Shown piece by piece: positions 36,723 to 49,800 of a stretch of 64,000 nucleotides of DNA (the first letter of the stretch is position 1; the number at the start of each line of letters is the position of its first letter). The notes below the pieces were generated by a model. It was not told the origin of the DNA, made no database searches, and saw nothing but the letters and a program-made list of their open reading frames with translations. Source of the DNA: Diphasiastrum complanatum. Taxonomy: Eukaryota; Streptophyta; Lycopodiopsida; Lycopodiales; Lycopodiaceae. The position numbers and the translations under genes are program-made. The DNA is taken from NCBI GenBank assembly GCA_029204225.1, contig CM055109.1:44393054-44457053 (forward strand), given 5' to 3'.

Positions 36723-38880
36723 TGGTATCAGAACGAAATCATTATTCTTTATCTGATTCCAATATGATATCAGAGCGAAAGCTCTAATACTTCATATCTT
36801 TCGCGATATCAAGTCGATATCATACTCTACAGTTACTTTCAACGTTTCAGTGTCACAGAATTGATTTCTTATTGTTGGGATTACTACATCTTAGCGTCAT
36901 CGATACAATCGACAGACTAATTTCTAGATGGATTCTCAAAGTAAAGCTGGTCTTATCGCAAACAAGCTGAATGGATCCAATTATCATTTGTGGAAATTTA
37001 AGATGAAGACCTTGTTAATCACCAATGAATTATGAGATATTATCACAGGTACAGAAGTAAAACCTGAAGACGACGACTCAAAGTGATATCCGAAGGATGG
37101 TAAAGCTTTTGTGCTTATTATCCTCAATATATCAGATACACAGATTGGACACATAGTTGAAGCTAAAACGTCTAGAAACTTGTGGGACATTGTGAACTCA
37201 CTATATGACGTGAGGGATGTAACTACTAAGTTATATCTATAGAGGAAATTCTTCACATTCAAAATGTCTACTTGTGATTCTCTTCAAAGTCACATTAACC
37301 AGTTTAAGAATCTGTTGCAATAGGTGGCCGCTGTCGGATCAATCATAGACGATCAAGACGCAATTATGACATTGCTTTCAAGCTTGCCCTCTACATATGA
37401 GAATTGGGTGCTGATCATATCGACACACTCAGATTTAACTCTTACTAGAGTTATCACTATGTTGCTACAAGAAGACAATAGAAGAAGTCAAGACACTTTG
37501 TCTACTTCTTTCTCTCAGGCTCTATTTGTCAACAAAGGCTCGAAGCGACAGAAGCAGAAAAGCTCCAAGAAGGCTGCAACGAATCAGAAACAGACTCAAA
37601 GTCAAGAACAATCATCGAATCCACAATCGAAAAAGAAGATGTTTTCAGGTATTGTAAGCGCAATAACCATGAGATCAAGGATTGCCGAATTCTCCAAGCG
37701 AAGAACACAGCCAAGCAACCTAATCAACAAGCAAACACAGTCTCATCATCTCTCAAGGTTGAAGTGGACGAAGGCGCATTCATGGTCAAAGATCAAAGCG
37801 CATTTTTGGATGATTCATGGTTTCTGGATTCTAGAGCAACTCAACATATGACCAATCAACGTGAGATCTTCAACTCCTACACTCCTTACAACACAAAGAA
37901 ATTTGTTTATCTTGGTAACAATAGTACTCACACTATTGAAGGTGAAGGTACTGTAAGATTGCGATTCCAGCATGATCAATTCAAATTATCATCAAAGGTT
38001 TTATATGTTCCTAAACTCTCTACAAATCTGTTATCAATGAGTAGAATTACATATTGAGGTCATAAGATAGAATTTGAATCTGATCAATGCAGAATTGTTG
38101 ATAGGAGTGATAAGATCCTTGCACTCGGCAAGAGGCAGGGTTACTTATATAGATTGGCACATTGTTATTCTAAGTATAGTCAAGCCTTGAAAACCTCTGT
38201 TCTAGTCAATAAAGCATTACTATGGCATCATCGCTTAGGACACGTGAATCATGCATCTATTTTGAACATGACCAAACAATCCATGGTTCTTGATCTCGAC
38301 TATCCTTCTGGTAAGGTCTATCTCCCTGTTTGTCATAGCTGCATCTTTGGAAAACAAGATAGGATTTCTTTTAGATCAAACCATATGCATGCAGCAAAAG
38401 GTTTGTTAGATGTTGTTCATACAGATATATGTGGACTTATGCAAACTCCTTCATCTCTAAATGCAAAGTACTTCATTACCTTTATTGACAAATTCTCCAG
38501 AAGAACAATTGGTTATTTCATTAAATAAAAATCAAAGGCTTTCATCAAATTCAGACAATTCAAAGAGCATGCTGAGAGTCAAACTGGCAAACGAATCAAA
38601 GCACTGAGGTCAGATAATGAGGGAGAATACATCTCCAACGAATTCAAGGACTACTACCTTAACAATGACATGGAGCAACAATACATCACTTCCTATTCGC
38701 CTCAGTCAAATGGTCTTGCTGAGAGAAAGAACAGGACCTTAGTTGAATCGGCAAAGTGCATGTTATCACATGTGACACTTCCGAAATTCTTCTGGACTGA
38801 AGTTGTTTCAATAGCAATCTATATTCAGAACAGATGTTCTACTAAAGGCCTCTCATACAAAATACCATTCAAAGTTAATG
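36723..38880 (+). mobile_element. Ty1-copia element body: gag, protease and integrase, decayed
   Basis: After the tRNA-Met primer site, gag starts at 36928 (MDSQSKAGLIANKLNGSNYH, then LWKFKMKTLL) with in-frame stops near 37034, 37084, 37240 and 37322. The zinc-knuckle region near 37650-37680 is where the frame shifts. Protease at about 37800 reads SWFLDSRATQHMT, with Arg in place of the Gly of the DSGAT active site. Integrase follows: HHRLGHVNHAS and CHSCIFGKQ (zinc site), then HTDICG, RSDNEGEY and AERKNRT (catalytic Asp, Asp, Glu). A stop lies near 38526. At about 38880 the copia sequence ends abruptly inside the integrase C-terminal part and resumes near 39986. Confidence 0.88.
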
Positions 38881-39985
38881 AGAATAGAAGAAATCGCGAA
38901 ACTGTTGCAACAACCATGATCCTCTTGGGATTCGGATGGAGTTCAGATGCGATCGCTGGACACTGCCAGCGGAATCACTCTTACAGTACTCCAGAATGTA
39001 GTCAGGCACTGCTGATCTACGTTTATAAATTAATGCAGCATTCAACAAGTTCAACCAATGTGCGGAATTGAAATGAATGGGAGAATCAGACACATGAACA
39101 ACAGTAGACACATTTGCATACAAAATCATACAACAAAAAAGAAAACATGTGCACGATGGCTACAAGGTCATCTATTGATTTTTCTCTTGTTTCTTCAAGC
39201 ACTACATGCAGATCCACGCAGTGCGTTGGCGTGAGAGAAATATAGTTCTCTCACGAATGGATGTCTCGCTTACTAGCGGACTTGTGGATCAATGTGGATT
39301 CTGATCACAGAACTGGTCTCACTCGCAGGCGGACTTCTTCTCTGTATTTTGTCTTGATTGCTTACTAGCATCAGACTGTTGCACTGTATGTGTGCTCTAT
39401 CATATGTGTCAAATATCATATAGCAAGTATATAGTCGTTCTATGTAATTTTAAGATTAGAGTGATTAACCATCTACAACTAATCAAGAAATTACAAGAGT
39501 GGCGGATTAGCCAAGACCCAGATTGTATCTGTTGACGTCATGCCATTAGATCGGATATCTGTACTTCTAGGTACTTGCATGATCTTTGCTGGTACTCTTT
39601 TGAGCATGAGAGCAGAAAGTCTTTCACGACATTTTTCGTGTCGTGTCGTTGGTTTCGTTTCCATCGTCTGACCTTCTCGTGTTGGACCGCAAAAGATTCT
39701 CGTTCATGAATCTTTTGCGTTTGTGTCTTTTCGTCAGGTGTTCGCGAAAAGCTTCGTGTCTTCTTGTCAGGTATTCGCAGAATTTTCATGCTTTGTGTCT
39801 CTTGACTTTTGTGTTTGCGAACATCTTCGTCAGGCAGAGGGCCGAAAGCTAGCAAAGCTTTGTAAGTAGAAATGTTTTGTTTCTTCAAAAGTTTGGACAG
39901 GTACCAAACCTTCTTTATCAAACTTACGAGTTTTTGGATGTACTGCTTTTGAGTAGATACCTCGTGATCTCAGGAAGAAGCTCGA
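38881..39985 (-). mobile_element. Probable LTR-type insertion inside the copia element
   Basis: This 1.1-kb block separates two collinear parts of one copia polyprotein. Its content (TCTCTCACGAATGG, CGCTTACTAGCGGAC, GCAGGCGGACTTC) resembles in style the minus-strand LTR at about 59937-60621 (CTCGCTCGTTGGCGGATTG), and it has no transposase or RT frame. A solo LTR is the simplest reading, but boundaries and target duplication were not resolved. Confidence 0.35.
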
Positions 39986-40250
39986 CTTCCAGAGTATCAA
40001 GTGTGTTTTTATCAAATAAACTACTTCAGATCAAGCCTACAAGTTGTTCGTTCCCATCGAGTCGAAGATATTCACTAGTCGGGATGTCATTTTCATTGAA
40101 GATCAGTTTTAAGACCTCAAAGAAAAGGGCAGTCCCCATGTAGCCGACCTGTCAGATTCTCCTGACGCTTTCAACTTTCTAGTTTTGCAGGTGACTATTC
40201 CCGTATCTTTTCCACCACAACCTAGAATGAAGTTTCTTTTTGAACACTAC
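39986..40250 (+). mobile_element. Copia pol continuation after the insertion
   Basis: The plus-strand frame reads AYKLFVPIESKIFTSRDVIF and then IEDQF, the junction between copia integrase and reverse transcriptase (the usual YRxYxPxxxKxxxSRDVxFxE). It is followed by a stop and about 40 more codons of open sequence without RT motifs. It is the downstream remnant of the element at 36723-38880. Confidence 0.75.
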
Positions 40251-41015
40251 CATATCTTTACCCATGTTGTAGTGTTTTAATTTTAGAGCTTCATTTTGTT
40301 GCCCTATTTCAATCCATAAGTCTCTTATGCATTCTAATTAGGGTTTCTGGCTTGAGCATTCTTGAAATGCATGGATTTGAGCAAGAATGATGACGTCCAA
40401 GTCTTGTATATGGGTTAGTAGGGCATGGACCGTTATGGATGTCTTTGCCTACTCTAATGCTAGTTTGTATTGTCATTGAACGTCATGACATACTTTTCAT
40501 GCACGTTCTATTAGGTCTATGTGATGTTAAAGTAGGGCATTGGCTTATTCTTCCTAGAAAGCGTGGATATGCTCATGAGATGTGACATTGATGATTGTTG
40601 AATTCATTCAACAATCATCATGATTAATATACCTATAACCTATAAACTGATTAGTATGGCTTATGCCCTGATACGTTAAATGATAGGGTTTGGCCTATCG
40701 GTAGTTACTATACCTAAATGGGAAGATTAGACTATGATTTTTTCAAATGAATATTGTGTTGTTACGTTGTAGAACTTGTTTTCTACACTGATAACAATTG
40801 ACGTCCAAGGTTGACACCTGTCTTCCTTACTATGCTGCCCTGTGCGGTTTTGTGTGGTGGGATGGTGGCAGGTACCAGCTTAATGTCTTAAAATAAGTTT
40901 TGCTTCATAATGCTTTTTCAAGTATTGTACTAACTTTTCATCTTGTTTTACCTTGTTAGTTTATGAATAAAGGTTTTAAAAGGTTTGGTCGTCAAGAGTA
41001 ACTATGTGAATTTTT

Positions 41016-41018
<3 letters not shown>
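40251..41018. other. Intergenic, no gene recognised
   Basis: No RT or RNase H of the preceding copia element remains here and no other coding pattern is seen. Confidence 0.4.

Positions 41019-41075
<57 letters not shown>
41019..41075. repeat. (CT)n microsatellite, about 57 bp
   Basis: A pure CT run; Leu-Ser and Arg-Glu open frames across it are artefacts. Confidence 0.98.
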
Positions 41076-41079
<4 letters not shown>

Positions 41080-41424
41080 TTTGAGACTCAAAGCCCTTGT
41101 AGGTGGGCACACCAATTTTGGAGGGAACATTTACTACCTTAAGTTTGAGCACCGACCATGGAGTAAAAATAGGAGTTAGAAACATTCATTATTTAATTGA
41201 TTGATATGGAATCAAGCTTTTGGTTGGATAATTCTATTAGAAATCTTGTTCTCTCTTGTATGTCTTCATTTGTGTAATGATTTGAATCTAACCCTTGACT
41301 TCATGAAAAGGATAGGAACACCAAAGCATTTGTAATGGAGATGTTGCCTACTATTATTGGTTCATTAATGAGTCATTAAGTTTTCTCAATTGAAGACTAT
41401 TTCGTGATTGCCATATTCTCATGC

Positions 41425-42085
41425 TACAAGAGTACCAAACATTCAGCTACGGGATACAACCCATTTATGCTGATGTACGGTTTTTAGCCACACTCACCCA
41501 CAGCTGTAGGGTTTAAACAAGAAAAGTTGAAGCAGCCAGAAACTTTTTAGAAGACCTAAATCAAATGATAGAACATGCTAAGCGTAGCATTAGGCGGTCC
41601 CAGGATCGAGCCAGACATTATGCAGATCCACACAGACGAGATGTGCAGTTTGCCGTTAGTGAGAAAGTCTACTTGAGAGTCCCAGTTGACTCTAAAACCC
41701 TCAAATCAGGAGTGTGTGCTAAGTTGTCTCCTAGGTATTGTGGTCCCTTTACCATCAGTAGGAGACTAGGCGAGGTCACCTATGAACTAGAGCTCTCACA
41801 CAGCAATAAGGTTTTTCCAGTTTTTCATGTAAGTCAATTACGAAAAGCCTTAGCCAGATCAGAAAATCTAGTAGGGGACACTGTTCTCTTATTGGATTCT
41901 CAGCAACCTCCACATGAACTAGAGGAGATTCTTGATAGTAGAGAGATGCAGATTCGTCACACTCTATACCGAGAATACCTGGTCAAGTGGAATGATCAGC
42001 CTGTTGAGAATGCCACTTCAAAAAGAGGCAGCGTCCTTCGCAAAATTTTTCCAGACTTTGTCTTAGAGGACCAAGACAGTTCTTA
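41425..42085 (+). mobile_element. Ty3-gypsy integrase C-terminus with degenerate chromodomain
   Basis: Translation begins in the integrase with KSTKHSATGYNPFMLMYG. After a frame break it runs from about 41565: RSQDRARHYADPHRRDVQF, EKVYLRV, KLSPRYCGPFTISRRLGEV, and FHVSQLRKAL. The end, EEILDSREMQIRHTLYREYL followed by VKWND, is a chromodomain start in which the usual ATWE motif reads NATSKR. The frame ends at 42084-42086, just before a polypurine tract and an LTR start at 42098. Reverse transcriptase is absent, so this is a 3' fragment of an element distinct from the chromovirus at 47217. Confidence 0.82.
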
Positions 42086-42097
42086 AGAGGGAGGGAG

Positions 42098-43866
42098 TGT
42101 TACGAGCACGTAACCAGTGCCGAACCCTAGAGAACACAGGAGGTCAGATACCACAATCAGGGTCGTGTCCAGTGTACACGACCAACAGGGCAAGATAGTG
42201 TGAGTAATGTGCCCCGACAACACAGCCTAGGGACCCTGTCAGCAGGATAAGGCCCCACGTTGAGTCCCGACATGCAGTCGGTCACGACAGAGCCACGTGG
42301 CCGACACTTGGCAGTATGCATGTTACCAGGTCTCGCACTGGGCTAAGAGGGACTTGTTTCATATCAAGGAGTAGGCAAGGCTGGGTGGTTCAGTTAGTGT
42401 TTGCAGGACCCACCTGTGGTGTTAGGGTCTATTACAAGATCCACTTGCAAATGTAATTGTGGTGTTAGGATCTATTACAAGACCCACCTTGCAAATGTAG
42501 TTGTGGATGTTGAAAACCCAATTAATCAGCCTAGCATACTTGGGTTGGGCTTGTCACCCAAGTTCAATTCCCTATCCATGTGGCCACATGGATACCTCGG
42601 CAAATGGGCCTGTTAAGGATTTTTGTTTTTTCAGCATGTATGGTCAACTAGGTGAAGAAAGGGAGAAAATGACAATTGGGTGCACTCCAAAGGAGACCAA
42701 ACAATTTTGCATAGAATTAGCATCAGAAAGAGATGTGGCAAGTATGAAAGTTAACTCCAGAGTGAACTCAAGTTGATAACCACAACAAGATGCTGAATAA
42801 GACAACCTTAAAGAAGCTGATACAGTAAAGGTTTCATCAGAGTGCACGAACTTCTGCAAAGACAGACATGAGCCGGAAATATAGATAAGTTAGCTTGATT
42901 CATGGGCACATATGTAATTACAAGATGAGGATGAAGTTAATTACATGCCCTGATATAAGGATTAGAATGAGGAATTAATGGCCCAAAAATTAAGGATAAA
43001 TTCTTTCAGTCAGTCACTTTACTTGAGAGGCACATTGTACTATAGTATTCACATTATGACAAAAGGTTTCATTTTCTGCTCCAAATCTCATCAAGTTTCA
43101 TCTATTTGAATGCAACTTACCTCTTATTTAGAAGAAATGGTAAGTGCACACAATGTAGTTTGAAAACAGTGCAAACCTTATCTCATCTATGCAAGCTTCA
43201 ACCACTAAAGGCATGAGTTTAAATGTCTTGTAGGATGAATATACACACATTTTACAATGGTAAAAGTTAGCTTCTGCCAAGCAAGTTAAATTGTGAAATT
43301 GCAAGACTTGCTTTTCAAAGAAGACTTAGTTATTGGAATTGGAATAAGAGATTGCATTCACACTATCATGACATGTAATCAAGTTTACTTTTACAATAAG
43401 TCCAATATCAAGTTGGACTACAAACATCTCAAATGTTTGTTCTACCTTCCTGAAGACTAGAAGGTTATCTGTGATGTACTATATAATTCTTGGGATGAAT
43501 TACTATATAATTCTTGGGATGAATTTCAGAGAATATTTTGTGAACGGCTAACTACTCAGGTGCCAGCCATCAAAAGCACTAATGCCAGGGTACATGATAT
43601 ATTTAATGTTCCAAAGTGAGCACCATCCACAGAGGTAGGCAGCAGAAATTTGAAGCCTATAAAAAATTATCAAAAACTAGGCATAACTGCTTCACATCTT
43701 AAGACACTTGGGCAGAAAATGGTATCAACCTTCTGCACAACGTTCTCATAAACATGAGGTACTGGTGCCTCCTCCCACATGAATTATATACGCAAAAAGG
43801 ATATAAAACTTAGGTCAATCCCACATTGCAAGGTTGAAACAGAAGTGAATGCTGTGTTTGTCAGTA
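42098..43866. other. LTR start of the gypsy fragment, then 3' flank of AXS
   Basis: GAGGGAGGGAG is followed at 42098 by TGTTACGAGCACG, a polypurine tract and 3' LTR start; the LTR end was not located. At about 42404-42510 a unit of about 60 bp containing GTGGTGTTAGG(G/A)TCTATTACAAGA is repeated in tandem. At 43474-43527 a 24-bp unit, TACTATATAATTCTTGGGATGAAT, of which I give only its position, is also doubled. The remainder is intergenic or AXS 3' UTR. Confidence 0.45.
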
Positions 43867-46800
43867 TTAGATAGCTGCATGAGATCTTGACATGACCTGC
43901 CGAACTGCGTGTGCATAAGTCTTGTGCTGATAAGTTAGAGTTGACTCCAAAAGATCATCCAAAGAGGTCTTTGGTTCCCATCCTGTTCAACAGAAGTGGC
44001 ATGAGACTCTCAAAAAGCAAAAGCAAACAGCAATATGTGATTATTAGTACATCTCATAGGATGAAAATTGTTACAAATGCCAATGTAAGCCACTTAGTAA
44101 GATCTTGCAGTCTGGTCTAGCATATAAACTCAATTCAGCTGATCCAGAAAGATAACAGACCTAGCTGTCGCTTGATAATTGTCATGTCTGGGATACGCTT
44201 GTCACTGTCGTCATAACCTTCTCCATAAAACTCTTTGGAACTCACATCAACAGTTGGTATTTCTGGTCTTGAACCTCCATTTACTTTGCAATATATCTTG
44301 TTAATAAGCCAAAAGAAAAACATTTTAGTTACAATAACAAAAAATCTGCACTGACTACCACCTAATTGCGAATGGTTTGCATGTTCGGTTCAGTTCACCT
44401 GCGTCATCAATAAAGCGAGTTCCCGAACTGTCACTTCATTCTGAGGGTTGCCAACATTGAAGATATAGCCATTTGCTCTGTCAGGGTTCTCCTGAGAAAA
44501 GCTTGCAAAGGTTTTACATTAATTTTATATCAGAATTTCATCGAGATTTCACTTGACAGAAAATGAGGAGAAAGTAGAATGGTGATAGGACAAAACCACT
44601 GCCTACTCCAGTAAGGCAGGAACGCGTAGAACAAGTCCACAAATAATTGTCCATTGCAGAAGATTGCAGCACTTTAGCAAGGAAGCTATGATAATTCTTA
44701 CGATATCTTCCATACATATGTTAAAAGAGTTGCTATGTAAGCCCATAAATCTTTTTCATGACTTCTCAAATGACACAGAAAAGGAAACATGTATGCAGAA
44801 TACTTACAATCATGAGCAACACGGCTTCAATAGCATCTTTTATGAATATAAATGTTCTTTGTGACTTGCCTCCATCAACAAGCTTCAGGGGTTCCCCTTT
44901 TAGAAGATTCTGTCAGCCACATTATCATAACGAAGTCGTAAATTTTAGAATCAAATACATGAATGGCAGTTTAAATGTACTACCATGATACAGTTCTATT
45001 AAACAAGGAAACAGGGGAACCTACATCAAGATTTATACATGCAAACAGCGTACAGGCTTTAACTAAACATACTGTGCTGAAACAAGCCAAAACCCTTGGA
45101 ACTCCTTCACTGGGCCCATCCACTCCAGGAATAAAATCCATTCGAGGACCAATCCAGTTGAAAGGCCTCACAATTGTAAACTGGAGGTCATTCTCTGCTC
45201 CTTCCGCTGTGATGATTAACAAAGAATTCAGTACCATATGTAGAAAAAGATCTCTGGGCTTCCTCTAGGCCAGAGGTCTCCAACGAAAATTTAAATTCAT
45301 GAAAGCAACAGTCAAATGCTTTCCAGTAAGAAAAATGCTTATCTAGCTCACTTAAGGTTGAATATGAAAAATATACAGAGTTATTACAGATATCTGTATT
45401 TACCGTAAATCAACCTTTCAATCAACTGCTTAGCACAGGCATATGACCAGCGCTGTTTCTCAATAGGGCCAAAGATGCAAGGAGATTCATCTTCTTTAAG
45501 AACATAGAAAGCTGGATCCTGAGGAAATATCATAATGGTAATGATTGTAAGCAATATGTATATAAATTTGAATTGAAATTCACTGAAATGTAACAATATA
45601 CATTGAAACACATGAGGATATAAAACATGGCAGTACAATTGAGCTGGAGATGACCTCTACATATCAAGGACCGAGAGGTCCATGCTATGATACAAAGGAT
45701 GAAAAATGCAGGAGTATGGTAAGCCTACAATGACAAATATAATCATGCATTCTCATCAAGCATTCAAATCAGAAAAGGGGAAGTGGCATTTCTTGCTTGC
45801 TAGCATGATCAATAGGTCAGTCACACTCAAGCTAAGAATCATAGATGTAAAAATTTCAGCAAATTTCCATATCCAGAAGTTCAACTGGCAAGATTTACAT
45901 TTTATTGAACCTGAAAGCAAATTCACAAGACAGTCAATGGCTCTCATTTGAATCTACCTGATTTCATTTGGATACCTGCCAAAGTCCAGCATGACAACAT
46001 CTTTGAAAACCTTAAGGTAGTATCAGGAGCGAATCGATATAGGAGGAGCAACTCACCCTTAATAAGGGACTATCTCTAGGCAAGAAACTGCCAATTGTTT
46101 TGCCATAAACCTCGCAGGTAGAAAAATGAATCAAGCGTTTATTGTTATCTGAACAATAACGAACCTGCTCAGCAGCGTTTCATGGATCTTCAGTCAATGT
46201 TTAAGATAAGCTGTTTAATGATTCATACATGAGTAAGATGCTTTCTTGAAAAGAGAACAAATTTCACAGGGATAGATAAAAATCTACAATTGAAGCCATA
46301 CAAGCACACTGATGTCAACAAATTCAACACCCTAGGTGGCGATTCCATAATGAATGATACAGAACTTGAACATCAATAGAAAAATCTCAACTTACCACTG
46401 GTAAAGCGTCAATGAAATTACTGTAAATGGTATCAAGGGGCCGTGTGTTATAATCGGCTGGTGTGCATATGGCAGCTAAATTGATTGTCTGTCATGCAAT
46501 GTGAAAATGTGAGCATTTAAATGGGCCCTGAATTTCTATGCATAGGAAAATAAACCATTTAAAAGACAACAACAGATTGACTTTGAAAAGGAAAACCTCT
46601 GCCTTAAGAGGAAGGGGACAAACAAGGTGCTCTTAGAAGCAAGCTCTCACGGCATCTAATGGCGATTGTTTAAAGATTTACACCATCTGTGTAGAACACG
46701 ATCTATGAATAAGTTTACATCAAAGCAATGACAATTCACAGATATCACATTTAAGTACAGCTCACACAACAGCCAAACATCCAAAGAATCACGGGACATT

Positions 46801-49800
46801 ATAGTTACTTTGTTTAAGACCCATGATGTTACTACAAGGCTTGTCTTGAGAAAAAGTTTTTCCAGATGAACATGAATGAGGGGAAGAAGAGTTGTGATCA
46901 CAATAAAAGAATTAGATAGCCGCTTGAACAGCCTTTTGCAATTGAATCTCCAACTGATAATACAGACTGTGTTATGAATCTAACGAGAAGTCTAACAAAA
47001 TCTTATGAGTATCTAGTAATGATTTTGCGGAACACAGCTAAGACAGATTGTCAAAGACTACAGGCCAGCTAGTGCAGGAGTTAGTTAGAAGAAAGAACAG
47101 TGGCCAAAAATACTCGCATAAATCTATGGATTCCAACAACAAAAAGTACGTGCTTAACTTTCAAGAGACATCAGCATACAGAAGCTTCATATGGAAACCA
47201 TACTTGATATAGCTCTAGTTATGGACTCGGCTCATTACATTCGCCATGTCCATTTACATTTACTTTACTTTATGCATAAGCAAGCTTTGGGCCCTTTTTT
47301 ATTCATTATTTGACATTTAGACTATATGGTTGGCCTTGGGCCCTATTATTGACATTTAGACCATATTATTGGCCTTGGGCCCTATGATTCACTATATTGG
47401 TTATTTGGTCATATTACTGAGAGTGGGGGCCTTCTTGGAGGGCGCACTATTTTCCCTCTCAGTTTGGCCCTAGCCACTGGAAGCTTTCTTTTAGGGCTTC
47501 CTCTTGGCTATAAGTAGGGATTCTGTGTCATTTGTTACTTGGCTTATGATATGATCTCCTTCTTTAGTCTCTTTAAGCTCTCTCTCTCCTGCTTTCTAGG
47601 GTTAAGTCTTGCTTATGTGATGCTTTCATAGACTAAATCTAGATCAGCCGTGGCTACGTTCATAACTTGGTATCAGAGCACTTTCCTGAGCATCTCCATT
47701 GAGCAGATTTTTCTCTCACAGGAGGGCGCCCATCTTCAGCTTGGATCTTCACCATTTTTCAGCCCGATCTTCAGCATTTCTCCACACTTGTCTTGCAGAT
47801 TTTCACGACGGATCGGAGGAGGACAGGCGCCCACTTGCTGCCCATTTCTAGCGTCCTCTTGCTGGCTGCCTACTGCTGCATTTTCAGCCTTTTTCCTCCC
47901 CTATTTTGGGCGCCCTACTGCCTCCTATTTGCTGCCCTATTGGGCGCCCTCATGCTTGCTGACCAGCGCCCTACTGCTCCTTCCTTTGCTGAAAATTTCC
48001 GCTTCTTGCTGCCCCTATTCGCCACCTTCCATTAGCCACTCCTAGCGCCCTACCAACCCATCTTTTTGATCCAATTTTTTGTTTGCCGTTTACTAGCTCT
48101 CTTGGACGCCCACACTCCACCATAGCTGGCGGATGTAGCGCCCCACATCCGCCTCAATTTCAGCTCACCCTCCTACACTGCTGTTTGTGGTCGCAACCCC
48201 CCATCGGACAATACAAACACGCCTAGATGCTTAGAAAGCCACTCCCACCCAACTTCATCGCGCATCGGGATTGCTTCCCGTCTTTATCGCAAACTTTTTT
48301 TTTACCCTTGAAGGGCGATCTCTGATTTTTCAGCCTTGTTTCCTCGCTGCCCATACCTCCTTTTTGTTATCACTTCCTTTCCTTGGCTGCTCCCTTTAGC
48401 TTTGCCACTATGCAGTCACAGATTGATTCCTTACAGCCACATGGACCTGGCAAAGCCCCTGTTCATTCATCATTTGGGTCTCCATTTGGACTTCCATCCT
48501 CGTCTACTTCCTTTGGTGGTGGGCCTCATTTTCCACCTAACCCACCACCCGGTTTTCCACGTCCTACAGCTCCTGAGTCACATTTTCCACGACATCTAGC
48601 TCCTGAGCCACATTTTGCTCGAGATTTTCGTGATCGGGTACAGCTTGCCACCTATTCTGGTTCCTCTGACGGGAACTTGTTAGAGAATTGGTTTGCAAAG
48701 CTTGATACTTATTTTCAGATTTACCCTAAGACTGATCCTCAGAAGATCCAGTTAGCCGCCTTACATTTAGATGGACGTGCTGCCACTTGGTGGCGGGTCT
48801 ACCGACTTGACTCTGATCGGGACGGTCTCCAGTTATGGCCTACCTTTCGTCGTGATCTTTGTCATGCTATGATTGACCCTCAGTGGCTGAGCCGCCAGCG
48901 TGATATATTCCGTAGTCTTACTCAGACTGGTGATCTTTCTTCCTATACAGATCAATTTATGGACCTTTCCTACCTCTTTACAGATCTTCAGCCCACCGAG
49001 CTTAATTCTCGCTACATTGCTGGACTTCGTGGTGCTCTACGATACGATGTCTCTTCTTTCCGTCCACCCACACTTGTTGAGGCCATGTCCCTTGCTAGTA
49101 CTTTACAGCATAAGTACCCTGATCCTGCTCCCTTTCGCTTTTCCGGACCCCGTCCATCTCTTTCACCTCTACCATCTCCGGCCCCATCTGCCCCCTCCAC
49201 TGTCGTCCCGACCTCCTCTTACTTCTCCCGCTCCTCGCCCTCCGCCTCCTCGTCCTGCTTTTGTCCGACGTTACACGTCTGCAAAGTTCGTTGACATTCA
49301 GCATAAGCATCTTTGCTTTCGTTGTAAGAGGCCTGACCACATTGCTCGTGATTGCCGCCAGCCCCTGCCTACTTCTACTGTTGTTTTCTACCATGAGGGC
49401 ACTACCCCAGATGAGTCCGATATCTACATTTATATATCTGATGAGCCTGATCTATCTCCTGAGCCTTCTACTGATTTACTTCCTGCTACTTGCCATGCTC
49501 AGCTTGCTTATGCTACCTGGACAGGGTGCCCCGGTCCTCGCTCCATTCGGCTACGTGTGCGCATTACTGGTCGTGAGTATATTGCTTTAGTTGATACCGG
49601 CAGCACACATTCCTATATCAGCAGTTATGTTCTCAGCCGGATACGCGCTTCACCTATTCCTGCTCCACAGCCTCTCATAGTCGAGGTTGCCAGTTCTTAC
49701 TCATTTCCTAGTTCTCAGATGTTTCAGGGATTATCCTACCGTATTGGTGATTTTTCTGGACAGGCAGATCTTTATATCATTCCTCTGGAGCGCTATGACC

